Shown: piece after piece, positions 34,642 to 43,376 of the stretch | How positions within the stretch are numbered: position 1 is the stretch's first letter | How the letters are laid out: each line of letters begins with the position of its first letter | Source of the DNA: G965207335 sp965207335 | GTDB taxonomy: Bacteria; Pseudomonadota; Gammaproteobacteria; PS1; Pseudothioglobaceae | Assembly: GCA_965207335.1 (NCBI GenBank) | Contig: OZ242267.1 | Location: forward strand, 930,001-994,000 | DNA length: 64,000 nucleotides | Direction of reading: 5' to 3' | Notes under the pieces: generated by a model | What the model was told of the DNA's origin: nothing | Seen by the model: only the letters and a program-made list of their open reading frames with translations | The model's database searches: none | Made by a program: the position numbers and the translations under genes

Positions 34642-35044
34642 ATGAAAAAGACTGAAATTGAAACCACAGAAGAATTAAAAACTTTACAGGATTTTGAAAA
34701 CAATAAGTTTGCTGAGTTAAATCAAAGTGAATTTAATGAATTAAATGCATCTTTGCAAAATGCTGCAACCAATACCATTAAAAGGCTTTCTAAAAAGAAA
34801 TCTATTAGTATGAGACCTTTGCATAAACATGAATAATCATCAGAACCCCGCTTTCCACTCACTTACATTAAGCAAAAATTAGAATTCTGTTAATCACCCC
34901 TATTTATGCAAAGGTCTCAGTATCAGATTGCTTGAAGATGATATTGATAGATTAAAGGCAATTGCAATGAACGAAGGCATGCCCTATCAAACTTATATTA
35001 GTCATGTGCTTCATAAAATAACCACAGGTCGGGGTTTTAACTAA
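34642..35044 (+). pseudogene. BrnA/CopG-like antitoxin gene interrupted by a mobile element
   Basis: The first 56 codons run from the ATG at 34642 into the element at 34812, where the frame ends in PLHKHE and a stop read from element sequence. Removing the element and one copy of the AGTAT target duplication joins SKKKSIS to IRLLEDDIDRLKAIAMNEG and continues to TAA at 35042, giving a 96-residue ribbon-helix-helix-type antitoxin with no frameshift. The truncated product lacks the DNA-binding C-terminal part. The toxin upstream is also broken. Confidence 0.88.
34812..34918. mobile_element. MITE-like element, medium class (107 bp), inside the antitoxin gene
   Basis: Ends are GAGACCTTTGCATAAACA and TATTTATGCAAAGGTCTC. 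It is flanked by the 5-bp duplication AGTAT (34807-34811 and 34919-34923). Because the host reading frame can be reconstructed exactly, this copy defines the element boundaries and proves mobility. Its interior is the reverse complement of the copy at 26553-26659. Confidence 0.95.
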
Positions 35045-35173
35045 TTCCTAAAAGTTAATCAATACCGCTAAAAAAATAAAATGCAAAATAAAAACATATC
35101 AAACACCATACTTTATATATTTATGGGTGTAGCACTGTTTTTGAAGGGTGCTTTTGTCTAATTAAGTGTAATA

Positions 35174-35995
35174 TTAAATATTTCTTAACAAGTCATTAAT
35201 ACTAGTTTTAGAGCGTGTTTTAGCATCAACTTGCTTTACTATTACCGCACAATATAGCGAGTAAGTTCCGTCTTTTGCTGGTAAATTACCAGACACTACA
35301 ACAGAACCAGCAGGAACCCTGCCATAAATAACCTCTTTCGTCTCACGATTAAATATTTTTGTGCTTTGTCCTATATAAACCCCCATAGATATTACCGAGC
35401 CTTCTTCTACTATAACACCCTCTACTACCTCAGACCTAGCACCAATAAAACAATTATCTTCAATAATAGTAGGGCTAGCTTGTAATGGCTCTAGCACCCC
35501 ACCTATACCAACACCGCCAGATAGATGGACATTTTTACCAATTTGAGCACATGAGCCAACAGTTGCCCAAGTATCTACCATAGTTCCTGTATCAACAAAA
35601 GCACCAATATTTACATAAGAGGGCATTAACACTACTCCGCTAGCTATATAAGAGCCATAACGAACACTAGCTGGTGGTACTATTCTAACTCCGCAACTCT
35701 CTAAATCCTTAGCACTAGCATTGGCGTATTTTGATGGCACTTTATCGTAATATTTCGTCCAGTTATTATCAATAACTTGATTGTTATTTAATCTAAATGA
35801 CAATAATACTGCTTTTTTTAGCCATTCATTAACAACCCATTTGCCTGTTGATTTTTGATTAGCAACCCTTTGTTTACCGCTATCTAGCAATTTTATTGCC
35901 TCTGATACTGCTGTTTTTACTTCAATAGATGCATTTTGTGGGGTGATATTATCCCTATCATAAAAGGCTTTATTTATTATATTCTCTATAGTCAT
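35174..35995 (-). CDS. dapD: 2,3,4,5-tetrahydropyridine-2,6-dicarboxylate N-succinyltransferase
   Basis: DapD adds succinyl to tetrahydrodipicolinate in the lysine/diaminopimelate pathway. The 273-residue protein matches DapD throughout: an N-terminal helical domain, VRIVPPASVRYGSYIASGVV, then left-handed beta-helix hexapeptide repeats including GAFVDTGTMVDTWATVGSCA and GGVGIGGVLEPLQASP, with the catalytic Asp and Glu region present, and IGARSEVVEGVIVEEGSV. It stands alone between the toxin-antitoxin relic and the divergent FixH-like gene. Confidence 0.95.
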   Translation of the reverse strand: MTIENIINKAFYDRDNITPQNASIEVKTAVSEAIKLLDSGKQRVANQKSTGKWVVNEWLKKAVLLSFRLNNNQVIDNNWTKYYDKVPSKYANASAKDLESCGVRIVPPASVRYGSYIASGVVLMPSYVNIGAFVDTGTMVDTWATVGSCAQIGKNVHLSGGVGIGGVLEPLQASPTIIEDNCFIGARSEVVEGVIVEEGSVISMGVYIGQSTKIFNRETKEVIYGRVPAGSVVVSGNLPAKDGTYSLYCAVIVKQVDAKTRSKTSINDLLRNI

Positions 35996-36091
35996 AATTA
36001 GGTAAAATACTTGATATTAAAATTAATAATTTTTGAGAGGTCTCTATTATACTTGTATTTGCTAATTAATTTTTATATAAAATACCACACA

Positions 36092-36585
36092 ATGCCAATT
36101 AAACACAATAAAAAAATTTATAAAAACCAAGTTGTGGTTTCTATGGTAATATTGGTTTTTATACTAGGTATCATTATTTATATAGTTATTTTTGTTAATA
36201 ATAATTTAGAACTAACAGCAAAAAAAACTCTAAAACAAGACTATAATTACAATGTAAAACTAGCAAATAAACAAAAAATATTAGCCCAAGGTTATAAATT
36301 AATAGCAAATATTCCAGATAATATTAAAACTAATATAGTCAATACCTACAAGATAAGAATTACCAATAAAAATCAAGCTATAACTAATGCTAGTGTTGTG
36401 GCTTATTTTACCACTCAAACAATAAAAAATATGACTTTTATATCCCGTTAAAAGATATAGATAATGGTGACTATCAAAGCAAAATACAACTAACATTAAA
36501 AGGTGTTTGGAAGTTGATTATAAAAATAAAAAAAGATGATTACTTGCAAATAAGTACTTTTGATTTACTGGTAAAAAACAATTAA
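36092..36585 (+). pseudogene. FixH-like membrane protein with a frameshift
   Basis: The first frame starts MPIKHNKKIYKNQVVVSMVI with one N-terminal membrane helix and continues into a periplasmic domain ending TNASVVAYFTTQTIKNMTF, typical of FixH/YtkA-like proteins. It then meets a stop near 36450. In the next frame the homology resumes (YIPLKDIDNGDYQSKIQL, KGVWKLIIKIKKDD) and ends at the TAA at 36583, three bases before rnfA. One missing T in the run at 36436-36439 would restore a 165-codon gene. FixH acts in cbb3 oxidase assembly; no cco genes are nearby. Sequencing error or programmed slippage cannot be excluded. Confidence 0.7.
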
Positions 36586-36587
36586 AT

Positions 36588-37163
36588 ATGGATATTATCT
36601 TAATTTTAGTAAGCACTATATTAGTCAATAACTTTGTTTTAGTTAAGTTTTTGGGTTTATGTCCGTTTATGGGGGTATCTAATAAGTTAGATACTGCTAT
36701 TGGTATGAGTTTTGCTACTACTTTTGTATTAACCTTATCTAGTATTGTTAGTTATTTAATAAATACCTATATATTAATCCCTTTAACAATAGAATTTTTA
36801 CGAACTATTGTTTTTATTGTTGCTATTGCTGGTATTGTTGGCTTTACTGAATTAGTAGTTAATAAAATAAGTCCATTGTTAAAACAAACCCTAGGAGTGT
36901 TTTTGCCTTTAATTACTACCAATTGTGCAGTGCTTGGAGTTGCATTACTTAGTGTAAGTAAACAGCATAGTTTTTTAGAAGCAGGAATTTATGGTTTTGG
37001 TGCTGCTGTTGGCTTTTCTTTGGTGTTAATTTTATTTTCTGCCCTAAGAGAAAAAATAAATGGAGCAGATATTCCTAAGCCATTTCAAGGTGCACCTATT
37101 GCTCTTATCACAGCTGGTATTATGTCTATGGCTTTTATGGGTTTTATTGGCCTAGCAAAATGA
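36588..37163 (+). CDS. rnfA: Ion-translocating oxidoreductase subunit RnfA
   Basis: RnfA is one of the membrane subunits of the Rnf complex, which couples ferredoxin:NAD+ electron transfer to ion movement. The 191-residue protein has six membrane helices and the family hallmarks NNFVLVKFLGLCPFMGVS, with the cluster-binding Cys in GLCPF, and TTNCAVLGVALL with the second Cys. It opens the rnf operon and overlaps rnfB by four bases (ATGA). Confidence 0.95.
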   Translation: MDIILILVSTILVNNFVLVKFLGLCPFMGVSNKLDTAIGMSFATTFVLTLSSIVSYLINTYILIPLTIEFLRTIVFIVAIAGIVGFTELVVNKISPLLKQTLGVFLPLITTNCAVLGVALLSVSKQHSFLEAGIYGFGAAVGFSLVLILFSALREKINGADIPKPFQGAPIALITAGIMSMAFMGFIGLAK

Positions 37164-37693
37164 TAATATCAATAACTATTCTTGCTGTTTTAGCCTTGTT
37201 ATTAGGCTTAATATTAGGCATATCAGCAATATTTTTAAAAAATAATGCTAATACTATAGTAGATAAAATAGATGCAATATTACCGCAAACTCAATGTGGG
37301 CAATGTAATTATCCCGGGTGTAAGCCTTATGCAGAAGCAATAGCAAAAGGAGAAGCTAAAATAAATCAATGTCCTCCAGGGGGTCAAGAAGGAGTTGATG
37401 CCTTAGCAAACTTATTGGGGGTAGAAACTATGGAATTAAATGGCGAGAATGGCGAGGAAAAACCAAAAAGTGTGGCATTTATTAGAGAATTAGAGTGTAT
37501 AGGATGCACTTTATGTATTCAAGCATGCCCTGTTGACGCTATTTTAGGGGCCTCAAAAACAATGACAACTATTATCGCTGTTGAATGCACTGGTTGTGAG
37601 TTGTGTATCCCACCTTGTCCTGTTGATTGTATTGATATGGTTGCTATAAGGTCTAGTATTGAAAATTATATTCCTAACATGGCAACAATATAA
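37160..37693 (+). CDS. rnfB: Rnf complex ferredoxin-type subunit RnfB
   Basis: RnfB carries Fe-S clusters that receive electrons from or pass them to ferredoxin. After an N-terminal membrane anchor (residues 3-28) there is a four-Cys cluster motif (CGQCNYPGCKPYAEAI with the last Cys in INQCPPGG), then two ferredoxin-type motifs CIGCTLCIQACPVDAI and CTGCELCIPPCPVDCI. Length of 177 residues is slightly short but complete. It overlaps rnfA by four bases and rnfC by one. Confidence 0.95.
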   Translation: MIISITILAVLALLLGLILGISAIFLKNNANTIVDKIDAILPQTQCGQCNYPGCKPYAEAIAKGEAKINQCPPGGQEGVDALANLLGVETMELNGENGEEKPKSVAFIRELECIGCTLCIQACPVDAILGASKTMTTIIAVECTGCELCIPPCPVDCIDMVAIRSSIENYIPNMATI

Positions 37694-39240
37694 TGACAGT
37701 AGTTACAACGGCAAGTAATTTTTTTGGTGGTTTAGAGTTAGCAAAAACTAGCCAAAATAGTAAGTTAGATATTATTACTGCTAAATTACCAACTGAAGTT
37801 ATTTTGCCGTTAGTACAGAAACACGGTATTTTTACTAAACCTACTGTAAAAATAGGTGATAGAGTTTTAACAGGGCAAATAATAGCAAATAGTGCGGGAG
37901 ATTTATTTGATAATCCTTATTGTCAGGCACTTAGAAGCAGTATATCTGGTGTTGTAGTTGCAATTCAAGATAATAAATATATTCATTCCTCAAATTTAAA
38001 AATAAATTCAATAACAATTAAATCAGACGGTAAAGACGAGCATATTACAGGTTTTGGCTGTGGTAGTGATTTTACTAAATTTGATAGCGAAACTTTAATT
38101 AAGTATATTAAAGATTGTGGCATTATTGGCTTAGGTGGCTCAGGATTTCCCAGTAATATCAAGCTTAGTAAACTAAAAAATGCCCATACAATAATTGTTA
38201 ATGGTGTTGAATGTGAGCCAAATATTAGTTGTGATGATGCATTAATGCAAAATCGTGCCCAAGACATTATTATTGGCACTAAAATATTGCTCCATATTAG
38301 TAATGCCAAAAAAGCTATTATTGCTATTGAGAGCGGTCAAACATTTGCTCTGGAAAAAATAAAACAAGCAAATGATGATGGCAGGATAGAAATAGCAATA
38401 ATGCCTAATAAATATGTATCAGGTTATGAAAAGGTTTTGGTAAAGTCATTATTAAATATTGCCATTCCAGTAGATAAACATACCGTTGAAATGGGAGTTT
38501 TATGTCAAAATGTAGGAACGGTAATTGCTATATATGATGCAATAATTAATAACAAACCGCTAATATCAAGAGTAATAACTATAACTGGTAATGTGCTTGA
38601 AAAACAACAAAATTATTTAGTACGACTAGGTTGTGATATAGCAAGTTTACTACCAAAATCAATTAATAAACAAGATATTAAGGACAAAAAAATAACTATC
38701 ACAATAGGCGGACATATGATGGGGATTAATATAAAAGATGCTAATTACCCTATTAATAAAACCACTAATTGTATTTTTTTAAATAAAAAACAACAACAAC
38801 CTAAAGAGCAAGCTTGTATTAGGTGTGGTATTTGTCATCAAGCATGTCCTATTAAATTATTACCGCAACAATTATATTGGTATAGTAGGTCGAAAGAAAC
38901 AGAAAAAGCATTAACTAATAATTTACTAGAATGTATTGAATGTAATTGTTGTACTGCTGTTTGTCCTAGTAATATTCCATTAACTGATTATTTTCGTCAT
39001 GCTAAAGCTATACATAATAAGCAAGAAATAGAAGTTAAGCAATCAAATATTGCCAAAGATAGATTTGAGTTTAGAAATTATCGCCTAGCAAGAAATACAG
39101 TAGAAAGAAAAAAAATAATGGCAGAAAAAAAAGCTAAAATACAACAAAAAATGCTGGTAGAAAAATCACAAAAAGATAAAATACAACAAGCACTACAAAG
39201 AGTAACAAATAAAAAACATAATGATAATATCAACAAGTAA
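37693..39240 (+). CDS. rnfC: Rnf complex NADH-binding subunit RnfC
   Basis: RnfC holds the NADH and FMN site and two [4Fe-4S] clusters. The 515-residue protein shows GGLGGSGFPSNIKL (as GLGGSGFPSN), VNGVECEPNISCDD, GAVCQNVGT-type (GVLCQNVGTV), and two C-terminal clusters CIRCGICHQACP and CIECNCCTAVCP. The C-terminus is Lys/Gln-rich and predicted coiled-coil. Its last 20 bases overlap the rnfD start. Confidence 0.95.
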   Translation: MTVVTTASNFFGGLELAKTSQNSKLDIITAKLPTEVILPLVQKHGIFTKPTVKIGDRVLTGQIIANSAGDLFDNPYCQALRSSISGVVVAIQDNKYIHSSNLKINSITIKSDGKDEHITGFGCGSDFTKFDSETLIKYIKDCGIIGLGGSGFPSNIKLSKLKNAHTIIVNGVECEPNISCDDALMQNRAQDIIIGTKILLHISNAKKAIIAIESGQTFALEKIKQANDDGRIEIAIMPNKYVSGYEKVLVKSLLNIAIPVDKHTVEMGVLCQNVGTVIAIYDAIINNKPLISRVITITGNVLEKQQNYLVRLGCDIASLLPKSINKQDIKDKKITITIGGHMMGINIKDANYPINKTTNCIFLNKKQQQPKEQACIRCGICHQACPIKLLPQQLYWYSRSKETEKALTNNLLECIECNCCTAVCPSNIPLTDYFRHAKAIHNKQEIEVKQSNIAKDRFEFRNYRLARNTVERKKIMAEKKAKIQQKMLVEKSQKDKIQQALQRVTNKKHNDNINK

Positions 39241-40138
39241 ATTAATGAAAAATGTTATTTATGCTTTGATATTAGGCATTATTGCCAATGTGTATTTTTT
39301 TGGTTTTGGAGTTATTATTCAAACTATATTAGCAATAATAACAGCTGTAATTGTTGAGGCTACTATACTTAGATTAAGAAATAAACCAGTATATGAGACA
39401 ATTAGTGATAATTCTGCTATTTTAAGTGCTATATTATTAGCAATATCAATACCAAGTATAGCACCTTGGTGGCTAATAGTGATTGGCGTTAGCTTTGCTA
39501 TTATTTTTGGTAAGCAAATATACGGTGGCTTAGGCAATAATAGTTTTAATCCAGCTATGGTTGGCTATGTGTTTTTATTAGTATCATACCCCTTAGAAAT
39601 GACAGCATGGCAAAGTGATTTTTTATCTTTTAGCCAAACTATAACACACATTTTTAATTATAATCCTGCTGATAATATAACTAGTGCTACTATTTTAGAT
39701 ATTAGCGGTAATAAAACAAGTTTACAGACAATACAATTATCAGAGCCGATACTATGGATAAATATTGGTTTTTTGCTAGGCGGAGTATATTTATTATTTA
39801 GAAAAATTATCTTTTTTCATATACCAATATCGTTATTATTTGGAATGATATTTACAGTGCTATTATTACAATTATTTACTGACACAAATAGTATTGTCGT
39901 GCATTTATTTGCAAGTTCTACTATGTTGGGGGCATTTTTTATTGCCACAGACCCTGTTACCGCTAGCACAACAAATACAGGCAGATTAATTTATGGTTTT
40001 AGTATTGGAATGTTGATAATTATTATCCGTGAATTAGGCGGATATTACCCTGACGGTATAGCATTTGCAGTACTGTTAATGAATATTGTAGCTCCAATAT
40101 TAGATACTTATACAAAACCCAAAACATTTGGTAAATAA
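39221..40138 (+). CDS. rnfD: Rnf complex membrane flavoprotein RnfD
   Basis: RnfD is a membrane subunit with FMN attached covalently to a Thr. The 305-residue protein has about nine or ten membrane helices, with KQIYGGLGNNSFNPAMVGYV and the flavinylation-type motif TSATIL (equivalent of SGAT) near residue 155. It is about 45 residues shorter than E. coli RsxD, partly at the N-terminus. I keep the start at 39221, inside rnfC, because STSKLM aligns with the conserved TSRIM before the first helix; the Met at 39245 is the alternative. Confidence 0.9.
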   Translation: MIISTSKLMKNVIYALILGIIANVYFFGFGVIIQTILAIITAVIVEATILRLRNKPVYETISDNSAILSAILLAISIPSIAPWWLIVIGVSFAIIFGKQIYGGLGNNSFNPAMVGYVFLLVSYPLEMTAWQSDFLSFSQTITHIFNYNPADNITSATILDISGNKTSLQTIQLSEPILWINIGFLLGGVYLLFRKIIFFHIPISLLFGMIFTVLLLQLFTDTNSIVVHLFASSTMLGAFFIATDPVTASTTNTGRLIYGFSIGMLIIIIRELGGYYPDGIAFAVLLMNIVAPILDTYTKPKTFGK

Positions 40139-40139
40139 T

Positions 40140-40757
40140 ATGGCAAAAACAAATATAACCCCAGCTGTTAAATCAGCAATTAGTTTGGCTGTTTTTACTA
40201 TAATTTGTATATTTTTTGTAGAGCTTACACACAGTATAACCAAAGATATTATAAAAGAAAATATAGCTAAAGTCCTTATAAAAAATATTAATGAATTAGT
40301 TAGTAATTATGATAATGATATTATCAAAGATAAAATTATTATAAAGGCCATGCTATATAACAATAAGCAAGACATAACCATTTATTACGCTAAAAAAAAC
40401 AACAAAGTTTTCTCTTATCTAATAAGTTATAGCTATCCTAATGGCTATAATGGCGATATAAAACTACTTAGTGCTATAAGTATAAATAATAAAATCATAG
40501 GCACTAGGGTAATTACTCATAAGGAAACTCCAGGCTTAGGTGATGGCATTCAAACAAATAAATCTAATTGGATAAAGCAGTTTAATAATAGTAGCTTAAA
40601 AAACACCAGCTTAACACAATGGCAAGTAATAAAAAATGGTGGTAAGTTTAAGCAATTAACTGGGGCTACTATTACTTCAAGAGCTGTTATAAATGCAGTT
40701 TATGAACTACTATTGTATTTAAATGCCAATAAAAAACTTTTGCATAAACATGAATAA
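40140..40757 (+). CDS. rnfG: Rnf complex flavoprotein RnfG
   Basis: RnfG is a single-span periplasmic subunit with covalent FMN. The N-terminal helix is at residues 10-30, the family block ETPGLGDGI is near 133 and the flavinylation motif LTGATITSRAV near 180; the Thr of the TGAT motif is the predicted FMN site for ApbE. The ATG at 40140 is used rather than an upstream TTG. The last six residues (LLHKHE) and the stop are read from a degenerate mobile element, the same tail seen in the interrupted antitoxin. rnfE, normally next, is absent. Confidence 0.93.
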   Translation: MAKTNITPAVKSAISLAVFTIICIFFVELTHSITKDIIKENIAKVLIKNINELVSNYDNDIIKDKIIIKAMLYNNKQDITIYYAKKNNKVFSYLISYSYPNGYNGDIKLLSAISINNKIIGTRVITHKETPGLGDGIQTNKSNWIKQFNNSSLKNTSLTQWQVIKNGGKFKQLTGATITSRAVINAVYELLLYLNANKKLLHKHE

Positions 40758-40782
40758 TCATCCCTATTTGTGTAAAGGTCTC
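40733..40782. mobile_element. Degenerate short element at the end of rnfG
   Basis: Left end AAAACTTTTGCATAAACA has three mismatches in the first 12 bases; the right end TGTAAAGGTCTC has one. Flanks are AATAA and TATAA, which differ at one base and may be a decayed duplication. It provides the final codons and stop of rnfG and lies 13 bases before the queA start. Confidence 0.75.
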
Positions 40783-40795
40783 TATAAAAAGCAAT

Positions 40796-41821
40796 ATGTT
40801 CCTTAATGACTTTGATTATTATCTGCCTAAGGAATTAATAGCCCAAAATACCACTAAAAATAGAGTAGATAGTAGATTATTAGTAGCAGGTGATAAAATT
40901 ATTGATACTAAGTTTAATGAGTTAAGTAAATATTTAACTTCTGGTGATTTATTGGTGTTAAATAATACCAAAGTAATGCCGGCTAGGTTTTATGCCAAAA
41001 AAACCACAGGTGCTAAGGTAGAAATAGTACTTAATAGAATTTTAAGTAATAATTGTGCACAGGTAATTATAAAATCCAATAAAACACTAAAAATTAACAG
41101 CAAACTAATTATAAGCACTAATATTAATGCTATAATTTTGGCAAAACACGATTATTTATACACTTTACAATTCAGCGGTGCAAAAATAAATGATATTTTA
41201 AATAAATACGGCAACACTCCATTACCACCTTATATAAAAAGAGATGCTACAATAGATGATAAAAGCCGTTATCAAACTGTTTTTGCTAAGCACTTAGGGG
41301 CCATAGCCGCACCTACTGCTGGACTACATTTTGATAAGAGGCTATTAGTAGAACTAGAAAAACAAGGCATAAAACATACTTTTATTACCTTACATATTGG
41401 ATTAGGAACATTTTTACCAGTTAAAACTAATAATATCAAAGACCATAAAATGCACAGTGAACAATTTAGCATTAGCCAAGATAGTGTATATAAAATTAGG
41501 CAAACCAAGCAACAGGGAGGTAAAATTATTGCAGTAGGTACTACCGTTGTTCGTACGCTAGAAAGTGCAATAAACCCACACAATAAACAACTGCATGCCG
41601 TGTCAGGAGATACTGATATTTTTATATATCCTAGCTTTAAATTTAATATTGTTGATAGTATTATAACTAATTTTCATCTGCCAAAATCAAGCCTATTAAT
41701 GCTAGTAAGTGCTTTTGCTGGCTATGATAATATTAAAAATATATATCAACACGCAATTAATAAAAAATACCGTTTTTTTAGTTATGGCGATGCCATGCTT
41801 ATAAAAAAGTCAAGCATATAA
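40796..41821 (+). CDS. queA: S-adenosylmethionine:tRNA ribosyltransferase-isomerase
   Basis: QueA transfers the ribosyl part of SAM to preQ1 in tRNA during queuosine synthesis. The 341-residue protein has all family blocks: FDYYLPKELIAQ, NNTKVMPARFYAKK, GNTPLPPYIKR, YQTVFAKHLGAIAAPTAGLH, LHIGLGTFLPVK, TTVVRTLESA and ITNFHLPKSSLLMLVSAFAG. Relatives usually have tgt, yajC and secD next; here a gap of 296 bases and sat follow. It lies where rnfE would be in the standard rnf operon. Confidence 0.95.
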   Translation: MFLNDFDYYLPKELIAQNTTKNRVDSRLLVAGDKIIDTKFNELSKYLTSGDLLVLNNTKVMPARFYAKKTTGAKVEIVLNRILSNNCAQVIIKSNKTLKINSKLIISTNINAIILAKHDYLYTLQFSGAKINDILNKYGNTPLPPYIKRDATIDDKSRYQTVFAKHLGAIAAPTAGLHFDKRLLVELEKQGIKHTFITLHIGLGTFLPVKTNNIKDHKMHSEQFSISQDSVYKIRQTKQQGGKIIAVGTTVVRTLESAINPHNKQLHAVSGDTDIFIYPSFKFNIVDSIITNFHLPKSSLLMLVSAFAGYDNIKNIYQHAINKKYRFFSYGDAMLIKKSSI

Positions 41822-42117
41822 TTAAAAGTGTTTTAAGATACTGTAATTAATCAATAATATTGGGTATTTGGGTAAAGAATAAATATAAGTTAATGGCAAA
41901 ATAATAACTAATCCTAAGCTAAAATTATACACCTAAAAATAGTGTTTAACACATAGTGGCTATGTAAAAACTTTTTGTGATAGTATGTTTTAAAAAAATA
42001 AAAAACCTAGACATAAAAGATAAAATGTGTAAAATGTGCTAAGATTTTTTAATTTATTAGGTGTTATATTTTGAGATTTATTTTCATAAGTTTCAGCACT
42101 TTCATTATGGAGTAGGC

Positions 42118-43329
42118 ATGTCAAAATTAGTTTCACCACATGGCAGTGATTATCTTATGCCATTACTAGTAGAAGAATTAGAATTATCATTAGCAAGAGC
42201 AAAAAAATTCCCCCAAATAAGACTTAGTTCCAGAGAGGTTGGCGATATAATAATGATGGGTATTGGCGGTTTTACTCCTCTTACTGGCTTTATGACAAAG
42301 GCAGACTGGCAAGGTGTTTGCGATAATATGACTATGGCTAATGGCTTGTTTTGGCCTATTCCTATTACTCTGTCCGCTAGCAATAAAGAGGCTGATATTA
42401 TTAACATAGGTGATGAAGTCGCTTTAATAAATGATGAAAACAACGAAATAATTGCAAGTATTACCGTTGCAGAAAAATACACCATAGATAAAAACCATGA
42501 ATGTATGCAGGTTTATAAAACAACCGATGCACAGCACCCTGGTGTAAAAATGGTAATTGAGCAAGAAGAAGTAAATATAGCAGGAGATATAAAAGTATTT
42601 TCAGATGGTGGTTTCCCCAGTCAATACGGTGAGTTATATATGACACCAGCACAAACCAGAGAATATTTTAACAATAAAGGCTGGACTATGGTATCAGCAT
42701 TTCAAACTAGAAACCCAATGCACCGCTCGCATGAGTATTTAGCAAAAATAGCCATAGAAATTGGCGACGGGGTAATGATTCACTCTCTTTTAGGAAAATT
42801 AAAACCCGGAGATATTCCAGCAGAGGTTCGTAGCAATGCTATTACAAAATTAACAGAAAACTATTTTGTTGATGATACAATACTACAATCAGGATACCCT
42901 CTTGATATGCGTTATGCAGGACCAAGAGAAGCATTATTGCACGCATTATTTAGACAAAACTACGGTTGCTCACATTTAATTGTTGGTCGCGACCATGCGG
43001 GTGTTGGTGATTATTATGGGCCATTTGATGCTCACGATATTTTTGAGCAAATACCAAAAAATGCTCTGGAAACTAAACCACTAAAAATTGACTGGACATT
43101 TTGGTGCAATAAATGTGGCGGTATGGCAAGTATGAAAACCTGTCCTCATGATGCAGAGGATAGATTATTATTATCTGGTACTAAATTAAGACATATGTTA
43201 AGTGAAAACCTAGATGTGCCTGATAATTTTTCTCGTCCTGAAGTATTAGAAATACTACGAGAGTATTATGCTAGTCTAAAAGATGATGAAAAGGTTAAAG
43301 TAGAACTATCTGGACATTCTGCTAAATAA
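42118..43329 (+). CDS. sat: Dissimilatory sulfate adenylyltransferase (ATP sulfurylase)
   Basis: In sulfur oxidisers Sat runs in reverse, making ATP and sulfate from APS and PPi. The 403-residue protein shows QTRNPMHRSHEYL (nucleotide-binding HxxH-type motif), GRDHAGVGDYYGPFDAH and a zinc-type CNKCGGMASMKTCPH cluster found in the dissimilatory group. The frame extends upstream to 42061, but MSKLVSPHG at 42118 is preceded by ATGGAG and matches the family start. It is 47 bases upstream of aprM and forms the head of the APS pathway operon. The preceding 296 bases hold no gene or clear signal. Confidence 0.95.
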   Translation: MSKLVSPHGSDYLMPLLVEELELSLARAKKFPQIRLSSREVGDIIMMGIGGFTPLTGFMTKADWQGVCDNMTMANGLFWPIPITLSASNKEADIINIGDEVALINDENNEIIASITVAEKYTIDKNHECMQVYKTTDAQHPGVKMVIEQEEVNIAGDIKVFSDGGFPSQYGELYMTPAQTREYFNNKGWTMVSAFQTRNPMHRSHEYLAKIAIEIGDGVMIHSLLGKLKPGDIPAEVRSNAITKLTENYFVDDTILQSGYPLDMRYAGPREALLHALFRQNYGCSHLIVGRDHAGVGDYYGPFDAHDIFEQIPKNALETKPLKIDWTFWCNKCGGMASMKTCPHDAEDRLLLSGTKLRHMLSENLDVPDNFSRPEVLEILREYYASLKDDEKVKVELSGHSAK

Positions 43330-43376
43330 CAAATTTATAATAAACTAATTTATTTAACAAGGAGAAATATTATATT

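Noticed and set aside
36035..36044. GAGAGGTCTC, which looks like two joined ends of the mobile element
   Set aside because: Only ten bases, with no target duplication; could be an excision footprint but equally chance.
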